64,000 bases of DNA from Pseudomonas sp. URMO17WK12:I11 (GTDB taxonomy: Bacteria; Pseudomonadota; Gammaproteobacteria; Pseudomonadales; Pseudomonadaceae): assembly GCF_007677725.1 (NCBI RefSeq), contig NZ_VEDF01000004.1, positions 1-64,000 of the forward strand, read 5' to 3'. The notes under the pieces were generated by a model. That model worked only from the letters and a program-made list of their open reading frames with translations, did not search any database and was not told the DNA's origin. Within the stretch, counting starts at the first letter, position 1; every line of letters begins with the position of its first letter. A program made the position numbers and the translations under genes. Positions 26,680-35,607 of this stretch are shown one piece after another.

Positions 26680-26860
26680 CGCTCGCCGGTTTCCATCACG
26701 GAATTAATAGGGAATCCGTCGTTCGCCCCCGGTGAGCGAAACGGAACTGCCCCCGCAACTGTAGGTGCCGAGCCTGCTCCATCAACGCCACTGGATGAAT
26801 TCCGGGAAGGCAGGAGCCGGGCCATGACGCATCAGTCAGGAGACCTGCCGGCACATATCA
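26680..26860 (+). promoter_or_regulatory. Cobalamin (AdoCbl) riboswitch
   Basis: The conserved elements occur in order: GGGAATCCG, then the hallmark GAACTGCCCCCGCAACTGTA region at 26745-26765, then GCCACTGGATGA, GGGAAGGC, and the closing GTCAGGAGACCTGCCGGCA at 26835-26853. Such leaders shut off downstream expression when adenosylcobalamin is abundant. The first gene downstream starts at 26986, leaving ~125 bases for an expression platform. Confidence 0.93.
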
Positions 26861-26985
26861 CCAACCGGCGGGGTGTCCGGGATGGCCATCCTCTGCCCTG
26901 CCTGGGGTTCTGTTCCATGTGTCCATGGAGCCTGGCGATGCCTGTCCTGCGTGCCTGCCGCGCACCGCTCGATAGGAGATCGCCC

Positions 26986-27996
26986 ATGTTGCCCCGCCTG
27001 TACCTGTTGCTCGCCGCCATCAGCGCCCCCGCGCTGGCCCATGCCCAAGCCACGCACTACCCACTTACGGTGGAGAATTGTGGCGTAGCGCAGACCTTCG
27101 GCCAGGCGCCGCAACGCGCAGTGACCATCGGCCAGGCCGGTACCGAGATGCTCTACGCCTTGGGCCTGGGCAGCAAGGTGGCCGGCACTTCATTGTGGTT
27201 CAACAATGTGTTGCCTGAATTCAAGGCGCAGGATCAGCAGGTCGAGCGCCTGGCCGACAACGATCCTAGTTTCGAGGCAGTGGTCAACAAGCGTCCGCAA
27301 CTGGTGACGGTGCAGTTCGAATGGATGGTCGGGCCCCAGGGTGTAGTTGGTACCCGCGAGCAGTTCAGCGAGCTGAACATCCCCACTTACCTGCTGCCTT
27401 CCGACTGCGAAGGCAAGGATAACCTGGTCGGCGCAGACGGCACTCGCCTGCAGCCGTTTCGCATCGACACGGTCTATAAAAGCGTCAGCGAGCTAGCCGC
27501 GATCTTCGACGTACAAGACCGTGGCGAAGCCTTGAACAACGACCTGCGCAGGCGGCTGGAGCGCGCCAAGCAGCATCTGGCCGGCAAGGACCTGTCGCAC
27601 ACCTCGGCGATGTTCTGGTTCTCCAGCGCGGATCTTGAGATCGATCCGTACGTCGCCGGTCGCCAAGGCGTGGCCGATTTCATGCTGCAAACCCTTGGCG
27701 TGCGCAACGTCGTGCAATCCCACGAAGAGTGGCCGACCGTGGGCTGGGAAACGCTGGCCAAGGCCAATCCAACCTGGATCATCATCGCGCGCATGGACCG
27801 CCGACGCTTCCCCGCCGACGATTATCACAAGAAGCTGGAATTCTTGCGCAACGACCCGGTCACCCGGCAGATGGAGGCGGTGAAGAACGGGCGCATCGTG
27901 ATTCTCGACGCCGATGCAATGCAGGCCGGGATTCGCTTGTTCCGCGGCCTGGAAACCCTGTCGACGGCATTTGCCAGCGGTGAGGGCGGTCAATGA
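26986..27996 (+). CDS. Periplasmic substrate-binding protein of the FecB/BtuF type, B12-riboswitch controlled
   Basis: 336 aa. The ATG at 26986 follows AGGAG and gives a signal peptide ending AHAQA; the open frame upstream runs through the riboswitch and is not coding. The mature part resembles ABC binding proteins for iron-siderophore or cobalamin (EMLYALGLGSKVAGTS, NDPSFEAVVNKRPQLV, WETLAKANPTWIII). With a B12 riboswitch in front, a corrinoid or cobalt-related ligand is likely. No permease or ATPase follows. The stop overlaps the next start (ATGA). Confidence 0.85.
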   Translation: MLPRLYLLLAAISAPALAHAQATHYPLTVENCGVAQTFGQAPQRAVTIGQAGTEMLYALGLGSKVAGTSLWFNNVLPEFKAQDQQVERLADNDPSFEAVVNKRPQLVTVQFEWMVGPQGVVGTREQFSELNIPTYLLPSDCEGKDNLVGADGTRLQPFRIDTVYKSVSELAAIFDVQDRGEALNNDLRRRLERAKQHLAGKDLSHTSAMFWFSSADLEIDPYVAGRQGVADFMLQTLGVRNVVQSHEEWPTVGWETLAKANPTWIIIARMDRRRFPADDYHKKLEFLRNDPVTRQMEAVKNGRIVILDADAMQAGIRLFRGLETLSTAFASGEGGQ

Positions 27997-28433
27997 ACGG
28001 CCGTACCACAGGCGCAGTGCTGGTACTGCTCGCGGCGGCCAGCGCTGCCACCGCTGCCCTCGGCGCAACCTTCGAGGTGAAGATGCTCAACCGTGGGGCT
28101 GGTGGAGCCATGGTTTTTGAACCCGACCATCTGCGCATTGCGCCGGGTGACAGCGTGCGCTTCGTGCCCACCCACAGCAGCCACAACGCAGCCAGCATGC
28201 CATCGCTGCTACCGGCCGGTGCCGAGCCGTTCAAGAGCCAGATCAGCCAACCCTTCGTGCACAGGTTCGCGGTGCCGGGACTGTACGGCATCCAGTGCAT
28301 CCCTCACCTGGGAATGGGCATGGTCATGCTCATTCAGGTAGGCGCTGCGCAAGCGAAAGCCCCGGCATTGCCAGCAGACCTGCCGGCTCGGGCTGCATCA
28401 CGCCTGCAACATCAGCTGCAAGCGCTCAAATAA
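27993..28433 (+). CDS. Pseudoazurin (type I copper protein)
   Basis: 146 aa. The signal peptide ends near ALGA (residue ~25). Copper ligands fit His64 (HSSHNA), Cys102, His105 and Met110 in CIPHLGMGM, the pseudoazurin arrangement. It should shuttle single electrons in the periplasm. Unusually it is translationally coupled to a binding protein under a cobalamin riboswitch; no denitrification gene is adjacent. The C-terminus extends ~30 residues (Ala/Pro/Leu-rich) beyond the cupredoxin fold. Confidence 0.88.
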   Translation: MNGRTTGAVLVLLAAASAATAALGATFEVKMLNRGAGGAMVFEPDHLRIAPGDSVRFVPTHSSHNAASMPSLLPAGAEPFKSQISQPFVHRFAVPGLYGIQCIPHLGMGMVMLIQVGAAQAKAPALPADLPARAASRLQHQLQALK

Positions 28434-28588
28434 TCGCGCAAACAGTACGGCGCAGCCGTTGACGCCAACGATGCGCCGTCATGAACATCATCGAAGTAGC
28501 AGTGAAATCAATTCAGTATTAAGTGACAGCGGCCGCCCCTACACTACAACTCACTTTATTGAGCCCGTAAGGATTCGCGGAACTTGTC

Positions 28589-29575
28589 ATGAACAGCCCA
28601 GCCTTTGATTTCACGCTCAGTCGCGTAGCGTTCGATGAACACTACCGGCCGGCCGACACCACGCGCATTACCACCAACTTCGCCAACTTGGCGCGGGGCG
28701 AGCACCGGCAAGAAAATCTGCGCAATACGCTGGCCATGATCAACCACCGTTTCAACGCCCTGGCGTGCTGGGATAACCCCAAGGCAGAGCGCTTCGCGCT
28801 TGAGCTCGAGATTGTTTCCGGCGCTGTGCAGTTGGATTCGAACAGTGCTGCTGCGCCCCTGCCGCTGATCGAGATACTGCAAACGACGATTATCGATCGG
28901 CATACCCAGACGCGCACTGCTGGCATGCTCGGCAATAACTTCTCATCTTATGTGCGTGATTACGACTTCAGTGTCTTGTTGGCGCAGCATAATGAGCAAC
29001 GGCCTAACTTCAGCGCACCGGAAAACTTCGGCGTGCTGCACGGGCAACTGTTCAAGCAGTTCGTCAACTCGGCGGCCTATCGTGAGCAGTTCGCCAAATC
29101 ACCGGTCATTTGCTTGAGCGTTTCAACCAGCAAGACTTATCGACGCACCGACAATCACCACCCGGTACTCGGCGTCGAATACCGCCAGGATGCCCACTCC
29201 CTGACCGACCAGTACTTCGCTCACATGGGGTTGCAGGTTCGTTACTTCATGCCCACCGGCTGCGTCGCGCCGCTAGCCTTCTATTTCGCAGGCGATCTGC
29301 TCAACGACTACAGCAACCTCGAGCTGATCAGCACCATCAGCACCATGGACACCTTCCAGAAGATTTACCGCCCGGAGATCTACAACGCCAACGCAGCGGC
29401 GGGCGCGGTGTTCCAACCCAGTTTGCAGCATGCGGACCACTCCTTGACGCGCATCGTCTACGACCGCGCCGAACGCGCGCGCCTGGCCGTCGAACAAGGA
29501 CGCTTCGCCGAAGCGCACTTCATCAAACCTCACCAGGCACTGCTGCAGCAGTGGCTCGCCCGTCACGCTGCCTGA
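28589..29575 (+). CDS. mesX: DUF1852 protein, MesX-like partner of methionine synthase MesD
   Basis: 328 aa, full-length and cytoplasmic. DUF1852 proteins co-occur with short MetE-like proteins; the MesD/MesX work of Price and colleagues (folate-independent methionine synthases) showed that MesD needs MesX and probably oxygen. The gene pair here has exactly that order, with 28 bases between. The chemistry of MesX is not settled. It starts 155 bases after the pseudoazurin gene, with no strong terminator in between, so read-through from the B12 riboswitch operon is possible. Confidence 0.83.
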   Translation: MNSPAFDFTLSRVAFDEHYRPADTTRITTNFANLARGEHRQENLRNTLAMINHRFNALACWDNPKAERFALELEIVSGAVQLDSNSAAAPLPLIEILQTTIIDRHTQTRTAGMLGNNFSSYVRDYDFSVLLAQHNEQRPNFSAPENFGVLHGQLFKQFVNSAAYREQFAKSPVICLSVSTSKTYRRTDNHHPVLGVEYRQDAHSLTDQYFAHMGLQVRYFMPTGCVAPLAFYFAGDLLNDYSNLELISTISTMDTFQKIYRPEIYNANAAAGAVFQPSLQHADHSLTRIVYDRAERARLAVEQGRFAEAHFIKPHQALLQQWLARHAA

Positions 29576-29603
29576 CCCAGGCACTTCAACAAGGCTACTT
29601 TCC

Positions 29604-30632
29604 ATGAACACATTGCTTCCTACCTCCACGGCCGGCAGCCTGCCCAAGCCTGCCTGGCTGGCGACCCCTGAAACCTTGTGGGCACCCTGGCAGTTGCAGG
29701 GCCAGGCACTGGATGACGGCAAACATGACGCGTTGCGCCTGGCCCTGCTGGATCAGCAACAGGCCGGGCTGGATATCGTCAGTGACGGCGAGCAGACCCG
29801 CCAACACTTCGTCACGACCTTCATCGAACATCTGCATGGGGTCGATTTCGACCGGCGCGCGACCGTGAGAATCCGCGATCGCTATGACGCCAGTGTGCCT
29901 ACGGTGGTCAGCAGCGTGGCGCGGCAACGACCGGTGTTCGTCGAGGACGCCAAGCGTCTGCGGCAACTGACCGGCCAGCCGATCAAGTGGGCACTGCCCG
30001 GCCCCATGACGATGATCGACACGCTGTACGACAGCCACTACAAAAGCCGCGAAAAGCTGGCCTGGGCATTTGCCGAGATCCTCAATGAGGAAGCCCGTGA
30101 ATTGGAAGCTGCGGGGGTGGACATCATTCAGTTCGATGAGCCGGCCTTCAATGTGTTCTTCGATGAGGTCAACGACTGGGGCATCGCCACACTGGAACGC
30201 GCTGCGCAAGGCCTGCGCTGCGAAACAGCGGTGCACATTTGTTACGGCTACGGGATCAAGGCCAATACTGACTGGAAAAAGACCCTGGGGTCTGAATGGC
30301 GGCAGTACGAACAGGCGTTTCCCAAACTGCAGACATCGGCCATCGACATCATTTCGCTGGAGTGCCACAACGCGCGGGTGCCCATGGAGCTGCTCGAGTT
30401 GATCCGCGGCAAGAAGGTCATGGTTGGCGCCATCGATGTCGCCAACCATGCCATTGAAACGCCTGAGGAAGTCGCCGACACCTTGCGCAAGGCGCTGGCA
30501 TTCGTCGATGCCGACAAGCTGTACCCCTGTACCAACTGCGGCATGGCACCGCTGCCCCGGCAGGTGGCCAGGGGCAAGCTGGAGGCACTGGTCAAGGGCG
30601 CCGACATCGTCCGCCAGGCGCTTGCGGGCTAG
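29604..30632 (+). CDS. mesD: Short MetE-like B12-independent methionine synthase (MesD family)
   Basis: 342 aa, about half the length of classical MetE, covering only the C-terminal catalytic barrel. Candidate zinc and homocysteine ligands are intact: His211 and Cys213 (HICYG), Glu253 (LECHN) and Cys312 (NCGMAPLP). It lacks the N-terminal half that binds folylpolyglutamate in MetE, consistent with the MesD family, which uses a methyl donor other than methyltetrahydrofolate. Function: homocysteine to methionine in the cytoplasm, with MesX. Confidence 0.85.
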   Translation: MNTLLPTSTAGSLPKPAWLATPETLWAPWQLQGQALDDGKHDALRLALLDQQQAGLDIVSDGEQTRQHFVTTFIEHLHGVDFDRRATVRIRDRYDASVPTVVSSVARQRPVFVEDAKRLRQLTGQPIKWALPGPMTMIDTLYDSHYKSREKLAWAFAEILNEEARELEAAGVDIIQFDEPAFNVFFDEVNDWGIATLERAAQGLRCETAVHICYGYGIKANTDWKKTLGSEWRQYEQAFPKLQTSAIDIISLECHNARVPMELLELIRGKKVMVGAIDVANHAIETPEEVADTLRKALAFVDADKLYPCTNCGMAPLPRQVARGKLEALVKGADIVRQALAG

Positions 30633-30641
30633 ACGCTCGGC

Positions 30642-31520
30642 TCAGCGCTGCGCCTCGGTCGGCTGGTCAGGGGGCGTCAGTTGCAATACCCGGTCGCGGC
30701 CGCCTTCAGCAAGCAAGTAGCCGCCGTGGCCGTCGGCGACGATCGACTGCGGCGCCTTGAGGAAGGTCAACACGGTGTGCTGTGTACCGTCCGGGTCGAC
30801 CCGCAGCAGGCGTGCGCGGTGCGTGTTGTCTTCGCTGATCCACAAGCCGCGCTGGTCACACATCAGGAATGTCGGATGACTCAAGCCGCCGACCACGACA
30901 GGGTCATTGCCGTCTTCGGAAAGTGCCCGGACCACACCGGTGCCTTTTTCGGTGTAAAGCAGGCGGCCGCCATCGCAGCGCGCCAGGCCCTCGGTCTCGG
31001 TCAGGCCGGAACGCAACACCTCAACCTCCCCGCTCGCCCAGTCGTAGCGCATCAGACGGCCATTACCCTTGCGATCTTCGATGGCATAGAGGTGGTCGCC
31101 GTCGTTCCACAGCCCCTGGACGCTCTCGCCGTGAAACAGGTCAGTGACTGTGCCGTTGCGCGACAGGCTGACCGGTGCGCTGCCGCCTTCCTGGCTGAAT
31201 ACCCAGCCGCCAAGCGCGGCGGTCATGCCATCGGGCTTGGACAAACTGTCGATCAGCACCTGGCGCTGACCGTTGGCGGTGATCTTCAGGATGCTGCCTT
31301 TGCCATCATCCAGTTCGCGGCTGACCAGCAGACTGCCATCGGCTTGGGGCAGCAGCGAGGCGGCCTTGGCCACATCGCGGTGCAACACACTGACGTTCCA
31401 GCCATCGGCTGCCTGAACGGGGTAGAACGATTGCCAGGCGAAAAACCCGAGGGTGGCGCACAACAGGCCCGCGGTGACAATGAGAACGATGCGCGTGCTG
31501 CGCCAGTGGAGAATCGACAT
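30642..31520 (-). CDS. SMP-30/gluconolactonase-like six-bladed propeller, membrane-anchored
   Basis: 292 aa; the start at 31520 begins MSILHWRS. One N-terminal membrane helix (~residues 10-29) anchors a beta-propeller with repeated blades (KPDGMTAALGGW, DGDHLYAIEDRKG, KAPQSIVADGHGG). The fold suggests a lactonase-like or ligand-binding role at the periplasmic face. The substrate is unknown. It is convergent with mesD, 9 bases apart. Confidence 0.75.
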   Translation of the reverse strand: MSILHWRSTRIVLIVTAGLLCATLGFFAWQSFYPVQAADGWNVSVLHRDVAKAASLLPQADGSLLVSRELDDGKGSILKITANGQRQVLIDSLSKPDGMTAALGGWVFSQEGGSAPVSLSRNGTVTDLFHGESVQGLWNDGDHLYAIEDRKGNGRLMRYDWASGEVEVLRSGLTETEGLARCDGGRLLYTEKGTGVVRALSEDGNDPVVVGGLSHPTFLMCDQRGLWISEDNTHRARLLRVDPDGTQHTVLTFLKAPQSIVADGHGGYLLAEGGRDRVLQLTPPDQPTEAQR

Positions 31521-31707
31521 GGTTGGACTCCTTGAAACTGGCGCGAATGCTAGCAAGAGCATGTGAAAATTTCGTCATCATACGACACAAACACAAAATG
31601 ATATAAAAAGAACAAAACAATCTAACCAAATGGAATTAACAAATTGAAAGGCCGCTGCAGCCTCCTTACGCTTGGGTCACCGTTGCCCATCTCGAGGAAC
31701 CTGCACC

Positions 31708-32679
31708 ATGCCCTTTTCTTCCCTGCGCCGAGTGTTGCTCGGCGGCCTCTTTGCCAGCCTCGCCGCCAGCCTCTTGCCAAGCGCTTCGGCACTGGCCGAG
31801 CAAGCCAAGACACTGCGCATCGGCTACCAGAAATTCAACAGCATCAACATTCTGAAAAGCAGCGGCGCCCTGGAGAAAGCCCTTGCGCCAAAGGGCGTGC
31901 AGGTGAGTTGGCATGAGTTCGCTGCTGGCCCGCAATTGCTCGAAGCACTGAGTACCGGCGCCATCGATTTGGGGCACGCCGCCGATGCGCCATCGGTGTT
32001 CGCCCAGGCGGCCGGTAAACCGGTGGTCTACCTCGCCGCTGAACAACCCTATCCGCGTGGCATCGGTTTGGTCGTGCGTGAGCAGGACCAACTCAGCAGT
32101 GTCCAGTCGCTCAAGGGCAAGCGGGTGGCCACTGGTCGCGGCTGGAATGCCCAGTACCTGCTGGCGGTGGCGCTTGAACAAGCCGGCCTGAGCTACCAGG
32201 ACATCACCCCGGCCTATGTCAACAATGCCGCCGATGCGGTGGCGGCGCTGCAGTCCGGCAGCGTGCAAGCCGCGACGTTGTGGGATCCGTTTCTGGCGGC
32301 GGCCGAGCGCCAGCCGGGCTTGAAGAACCTGCGCGATGGCAGCGGCCTGTCCAACAACCGTACCTTCTACTTGTCGACCGCCAGCTTTGCCGACCAGCAC
32401 AAGGACCTGCTCAAGACATTCTTCGGCGAATTGACCAAGGTCAGCCAGTGGGCTAACGCCAAACCCGGCGAAGTCGCGGCATTGCTGGCGCCGCAGCTGG
32501 GCATCAGCGCCAGTGTGCTGGAGGTAGCCAGCGAACGACGCAACTACAATGCGGTGGCGATCACCCCGCAGATCATCGCCGAACAGCAGAAGCTGGCCGA
32601 TACCTTCCAGGGGCTGGGCCTGATTCCGCGCAAGCTGCAGGTGGCCGACGCGGTCTACCCCTCATCCGTGCTGCCTTGA
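31708..32679 (+). CDS. Sulfonate/taurine-type ABC substrate-binding protein (SsuA-like)
   Basis: 323 aa. The start at 31708 has GAGGAA upstream and a signal peptide ending ALAEQA. The mature part begins TLRIGYQKFNS and contains GAIDLGHAADAPSVFAQ and ATLWDPF, as in aliphatic sulfonate binding proteins. It is followed 15 bases later by a flavin monooxygenase gene, so uptake and desulfonation of an organosulfur compound is likely. The permease and ATPase are not nearby. Confidence 0.88.
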   Translation: MPFSSLRRVLLGGLFASLAASLLPSASALAEQAKTLRIGYQKFNSINILKSSGALEKALAPKGVQVSWHEFAAGPQLLEALSTGAIDLGHAADAPSVFAQAAGKPVVYLAAEQPYPRGIGLVVREQDQLSSVQSLKGKRVATGRGWNAQYLLAVALEQAGLSYQDITPAYVNNAADAVAALQSGSVQAATLWDPFLAAAERQPGLKNLRDGSGLSNNRTFYLSTASFADQHKDLLKTFFGELTKVSQWANAKPGEVAALLAPQLGISASVLEVASERRNYNAVAITPQIIAEQQKLADTFQGLGLIPRKLQVADAVYPSSVLP

Positions 32680-32694
32680 GCGGGAGTGCTGACG

Positions 32695-34059
32695 ATGCCG
32701 CGTCCGATCCGTTTCAATGCGTTCAGCATGAACGCCGCCAGCCATCAGTCGCCGGGGCTGTGGCGTCACCCGCGCAATACCAGCGTGGCGTTCAACCGCC
32801 TCGACTATTGGACCGACCTGGCCCGCCTGCTGGAGCGCGGTCTGTTCGATGCGCTGTTCATCGCCGACGTCATGGGCATCTACGATGTCTACCAGGGCGG
32901 CCCACAGGCCGCCTTGCGCGGCGGCGTGCAAGTGCCGGTCAACGACCCTTTGCTGGTGGTGCCGGCCATGGCCGCCGTGACCGAACACCTGGGGTTTGGC
33001 GTGACCTTCTCGCTGACCTACGAGCACCCTTATCCCTTCGCCCGGCGCATGTCCACGCTCGATCACCTGAGCAATGGCCGGGTCGGCTGGAATATCGTCA
33101 CCGGTTACCTGGACAGCGCGGCGCGCAATCTCGGGTTGCCCAGGCAGTTGGGACATGACCAGCGCTACGAGCTGGCCGAGGAATACCTTGAAGTGCTGTA
33201 CAAGCTCTGGGAGAAGAGCTGGGAAGACGACGCGGTGCAACTAGAGGGCGACACCGGACGCTACATCGAGCCCAGCAAAGTGCATGCGATCGCTCATCAC
33301 GGCGAACATTTCCAGGTACCGGGCATGCACCTGTGCCAGCCTTCGCCACAACGCACCCCGGTACTGTTCCAGGCCGGCGCTTCGCCGCGCGGGCAGCAGT
33401 TCGCCGCCCGCCACGCCGAGTGCGTATTCATCAGCGGCCCCTCGACCACCGTGCTGCGGCGCTACGCCGACGGCATTCGCAGCGCCGTTGCCGCCGCCGG
33501 CCGTGCGCCGGGCGAGGTGCTGATCTACGCCCAGGCGTTGTTGATCGTAGCGCCGACCACCGAGCAGGCCGAGGCGCGCTTTGCCGAATATCGGCATTAC
33601 GTGGATGTGGACGCGGCCCTGGCGCTGCTATCGGGCTGGACCGGCATCGACCTGGCCGGGCTCGACCGTACGGCACCCATAGAATATGTCGAGAACGACG
33701 CCGGCCGCGCGGCGCTGGCGGCTTTCACCGCCGCCGACCCGAACCGGCGCTGGACCGTGGCTGAAGCGGCGCAATTCATTGGCCTGGGTGGACGCGGGCC
33801 GGTACTGGTGGGCTCGCCCAGCGACGTCGCCGATCAGTTGGAAACCTGGCTTGAGCAGACCGGTATCGATGGTTTCAACCTGACCTATGCCGTGCAACCT
33901 GACGATCTGACCCATGTGGTGGAGCTGCTGGTGCCGGAGTTGCAACGTCGTGGCCGCTACCCTTCGACTTATCGTGACGGTACCTTGCGGCACAAGTTGT
34001 TCGCGGCAGGCGACCAGTTGCCCGACCGTCACGTCGGGCGGCGCACCGCCATTCGTTAA
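32695..34059 (+). CDS. LLM-class FMNH2-dependent monooxygenase (NtaA/SnaA/DszA family)
   Basis: 454 aa; the ATG at 32695 follows GGGAG and is preferred over a GTG three codons earlier. Family marks include FDALFIADVMG near residue 54, GRVGWNIVTGYLDSAARN and FQAGASPRGQQFAA. Members oxidise organosulfur or aminopolycarboxylate substrates with FMNH2 from a separate reductase. No reductase gene is adjacent, so one must be supplied in trans. Co-location with an SsuA-like protein argues for sulfur scavenging. Confidence 0.9.
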   Translation: MPRPIRFNAFSMNAASHQSPGLWRHPRNTSVAFNRLDYWTDLARLLERGLFDALFIADVMGIYDVYQGGPQAALRGGVQVPVNDPLLVVPAMAAVTEHLGFGVTFSLTYEHPYPFARRMSTLDHLSNGRVGWNIVTGYLDSAARNLGLPRQLGHDQRYELAEEYLEVLYKLWEKSWEDDAVQLEGDTGRYIEPSKVHAIAHHGEHFQVPGMHLCQPSPQRTPVLFQAGASPRGQQFAARHAECVFISGPSTTVLRRYADGIRSAVAAAGRAPGEVLIYAQALLIVAPTTEQAEARFAEYRHYVDVDAALALLSGWTGIDLAGLDRTAPIEYVENDAGRAALAAFTAADPNRRWTVAEAAQFIGLGGRGPVLVGSPSDVADQLETWLEQTGIDGFNLTYAVQPDDLTHVVELLVPELQRRGRYPSTYRDGTLRHKLFAAGDQLPDRHVGRRTAIR

Positions 34060-34191
34060 TTGAATGTCGAGTATTACAACATTTAATTTGTGGATGACGC
34101 GCACGGCCCCCTATGCTGTGCGCAACTTCCCTGCGCGCACCGGCCGGTGTGGTCCAAGGCACGGGGAGAGAACAACAAATCGAGACCGCTC

Positions 34192-35028
34192 ATGTCGAAC
34201 CATTCCTACTTCGCCCCTCACGGTGGGCACCCGGCTCAAACCGAGCTGCTGACTGACCGTGCCATGTTCACCGAAGCCTACGCCGTGATTCCCAAGGGCG
34301 TGATGCGTGACATCGTCACCAGCCACCTGCCGTTCTGGGACAAGATGCGCATGTGGGTCATCGCCCGGCCGCTGACCGGCTTCGCCGAGACCTTCTCGCA
34401 GTACATCGTCGAAGTAGCGCCGGAAGGCGGCAGCGAGCGCCCTGAGCTGGACCCTAACGCCGAAGCGGTGGTGTTCATCGTCGAAGGCCAGTTGGACATC
34501 ACCGTCGAAGGCAAGCACCACACCCTGACCCCGGGCGGTTACGCGTTCCTGGCGCCAGGCGCCGAGTGGAGCCTGCGCAACAATAGCCAGGCCAACGTCA
34601 CCTTCCACTGGCTGCGCAAGCACTACCAGAAAGTCGAAGGCCTGGCCGTGCCAGAGTCGTTCGTCACTCATCGCGACAACGCCACGGTCATCGAGATGCC
34701 GGGCACCGAAGGCCGTTGGGTCACCACCCGCTTCGTCGACATGGCCGATATGCGCCATGACATGCACGTCAACATCGTCACCTTCCAGCCGGGCGGCGTG
34801 ATCCCGTTCGCCGAAACCCACGTCATGGAGCATGGCCTTTATGTGCTGGAAGGTAAGGCGGTGTACCGCTTGAACCAGGACTGGGTCGAAGTCGAAGCCG
34901 GCGACTTCATGTGGCTGCGCGCGTTCTGCCCGCAAGCGTGCTACGCCGGCGGCCCAGGCAAGTTCAGCTACCTGCTGTACAAGGACGTCAACCGTCACGT
35001 GCACCTGACGCTCAACCCGCAGCGCTGA
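34192..35028 (+). CDS. (S)-ureidoglycine aminohydrolase-like bicupin
   Basis: 278 aa, two cupin domains. The second has EHGLYVLEGKAVYRL and VEAGDFMWLRAFCPQ, matching the AllE/YlbA family, which binds Mn and converts (S)-ureidoglycine to ureidoglycolate and ammonia in allantoin breakdown. The start at 34192 gives MSNHSYFAPHGGHP; there is no strong SD. Other purine-catabolism genes are absent in the window, so the gene is isolated here. A strong hairpin terminator follows. Confidence 0.85.
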   Translation: MSNHSYFAPHGGHPAQTELLTDRAMFTEAYAVIPKGVMRDIVTSHLPFWDKMRMWVIARPLTGFAETFSQYIVEVAPEGGSERPELDPNAEAVVFIVEGQLDITVEGKHHTLTPGGYAFLAPGAEWSLRNNSQANVTFHWLRKHYQKVEGLAVPESFVTHRDNATVIEMPGTEGRWVTTRFVDMADMRHDMHVNIVTFQPGGVIPFAETHVMEHGLYVLEGKAVYRLNQDWVEVEAGDFMWLRAFCPQACYAGGPGKFSYLLYKDVNRHVHLTLNPQR

Positions 35029-35044
35029 CACTGGTTGCTTGCTG

Positions 35045-35080
35045 AAAACGACTGAGGCCGCATTGCGGCCTCAGTCGTTT
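35045..35080. terminator. Bidirectional intrinsic terminator
   Basis: ACGACTGAGGCCGC and GCGGCCTCAGTCGT form a perfect 14-bp stem with a 2-base spacer, flanked by A-rich and T-rich ends. It can terminate both converging genes. Confidence 0.88.
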
Positions 35081-35091
35081 GTGCAGGGTGC

Positions 35092-35607
35092 TTACTCGAC
35101 CACGCCACAGGCGAAGCGGGCACCGCCGCCGCCGAGTTTCTCCGGATGATCGCTGTGGTTGTCGCCACCGGCGTGCACCATCAGCGCGTGGCCTTTGAAA
35201 TCCTCGGCCTTCAGACGCGGCGCCAGAACCGGGTAAGTGGCTTTGCCGTCAGCTGCGACGTACAACGCGGGCAGGTCGCCACGGTGGCCGCTGTCATCGT
35301 ACGGACCTTTGTGGGCATTGGTGGAATCTGGGTCCCAGTGGCCCCCGGCAGCACCGGCCGGCACCGCCTTGCCATTGTCATCGGCCGGCGCGCAGGACGG
35401 CTTCTGGTGCAGGTGGAAACCATGCACGCCTGGCGGCAGGTCTTTGAGGTCCGGCGTCAGCAGGGTGCCGTATTTGTTCTGCTCGATAGTGATGGTGCCG
35501 ATCGACTTGCCGGGGCCATCGCTCCCGGCCAGCTTCAGTTCCACCGTCTGGGCGGCCTGGGCGAGGCCGGCCGAGGCCAGCAAGGCGGTGAAGACGACTG
35601 CTTTCAT
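35092..35607 (-). CDS. sodC: Periplasmic Cu/Zn superoxide dismutase
   Basis: 171 aa with a cleavable signal peptide (to ~residue 18). Metal ligands are His65 and His67 (HGFHLH), bridging His90, His99, His108, Asp111 and His145 (MVHAGGDNHSDHP). Cys72 and Cys167 form the conserved disulfide. It removes superoxide in the periplasm. It is a stand-alone gene. Confidence 0.95.
   Translation of the reverse strand: MKAVVFTALLASAGLAQAAQTVELKLAGSDGPGKSIGTITIEQNKYGTLLTPDLKDLPPGVHGFHLHQKPSCAPADDNGKAVPAGAAGGHWDPDSTNAHKGPYDDSGHRGDLPALYVAADGKATYPVLAPRLKAEDFKGHALMVHAGGDNHSDHPEKLGGGGARFACGVVE

Noticed and set aside
28447..28479. ACGGCGCA/TGCGCCGT stem as a terminator between pseudoazurin and mesX
   Set aside because: The stem is only 8 bp with a 17-base loop and no T run follows, so I do not call it a terminator.
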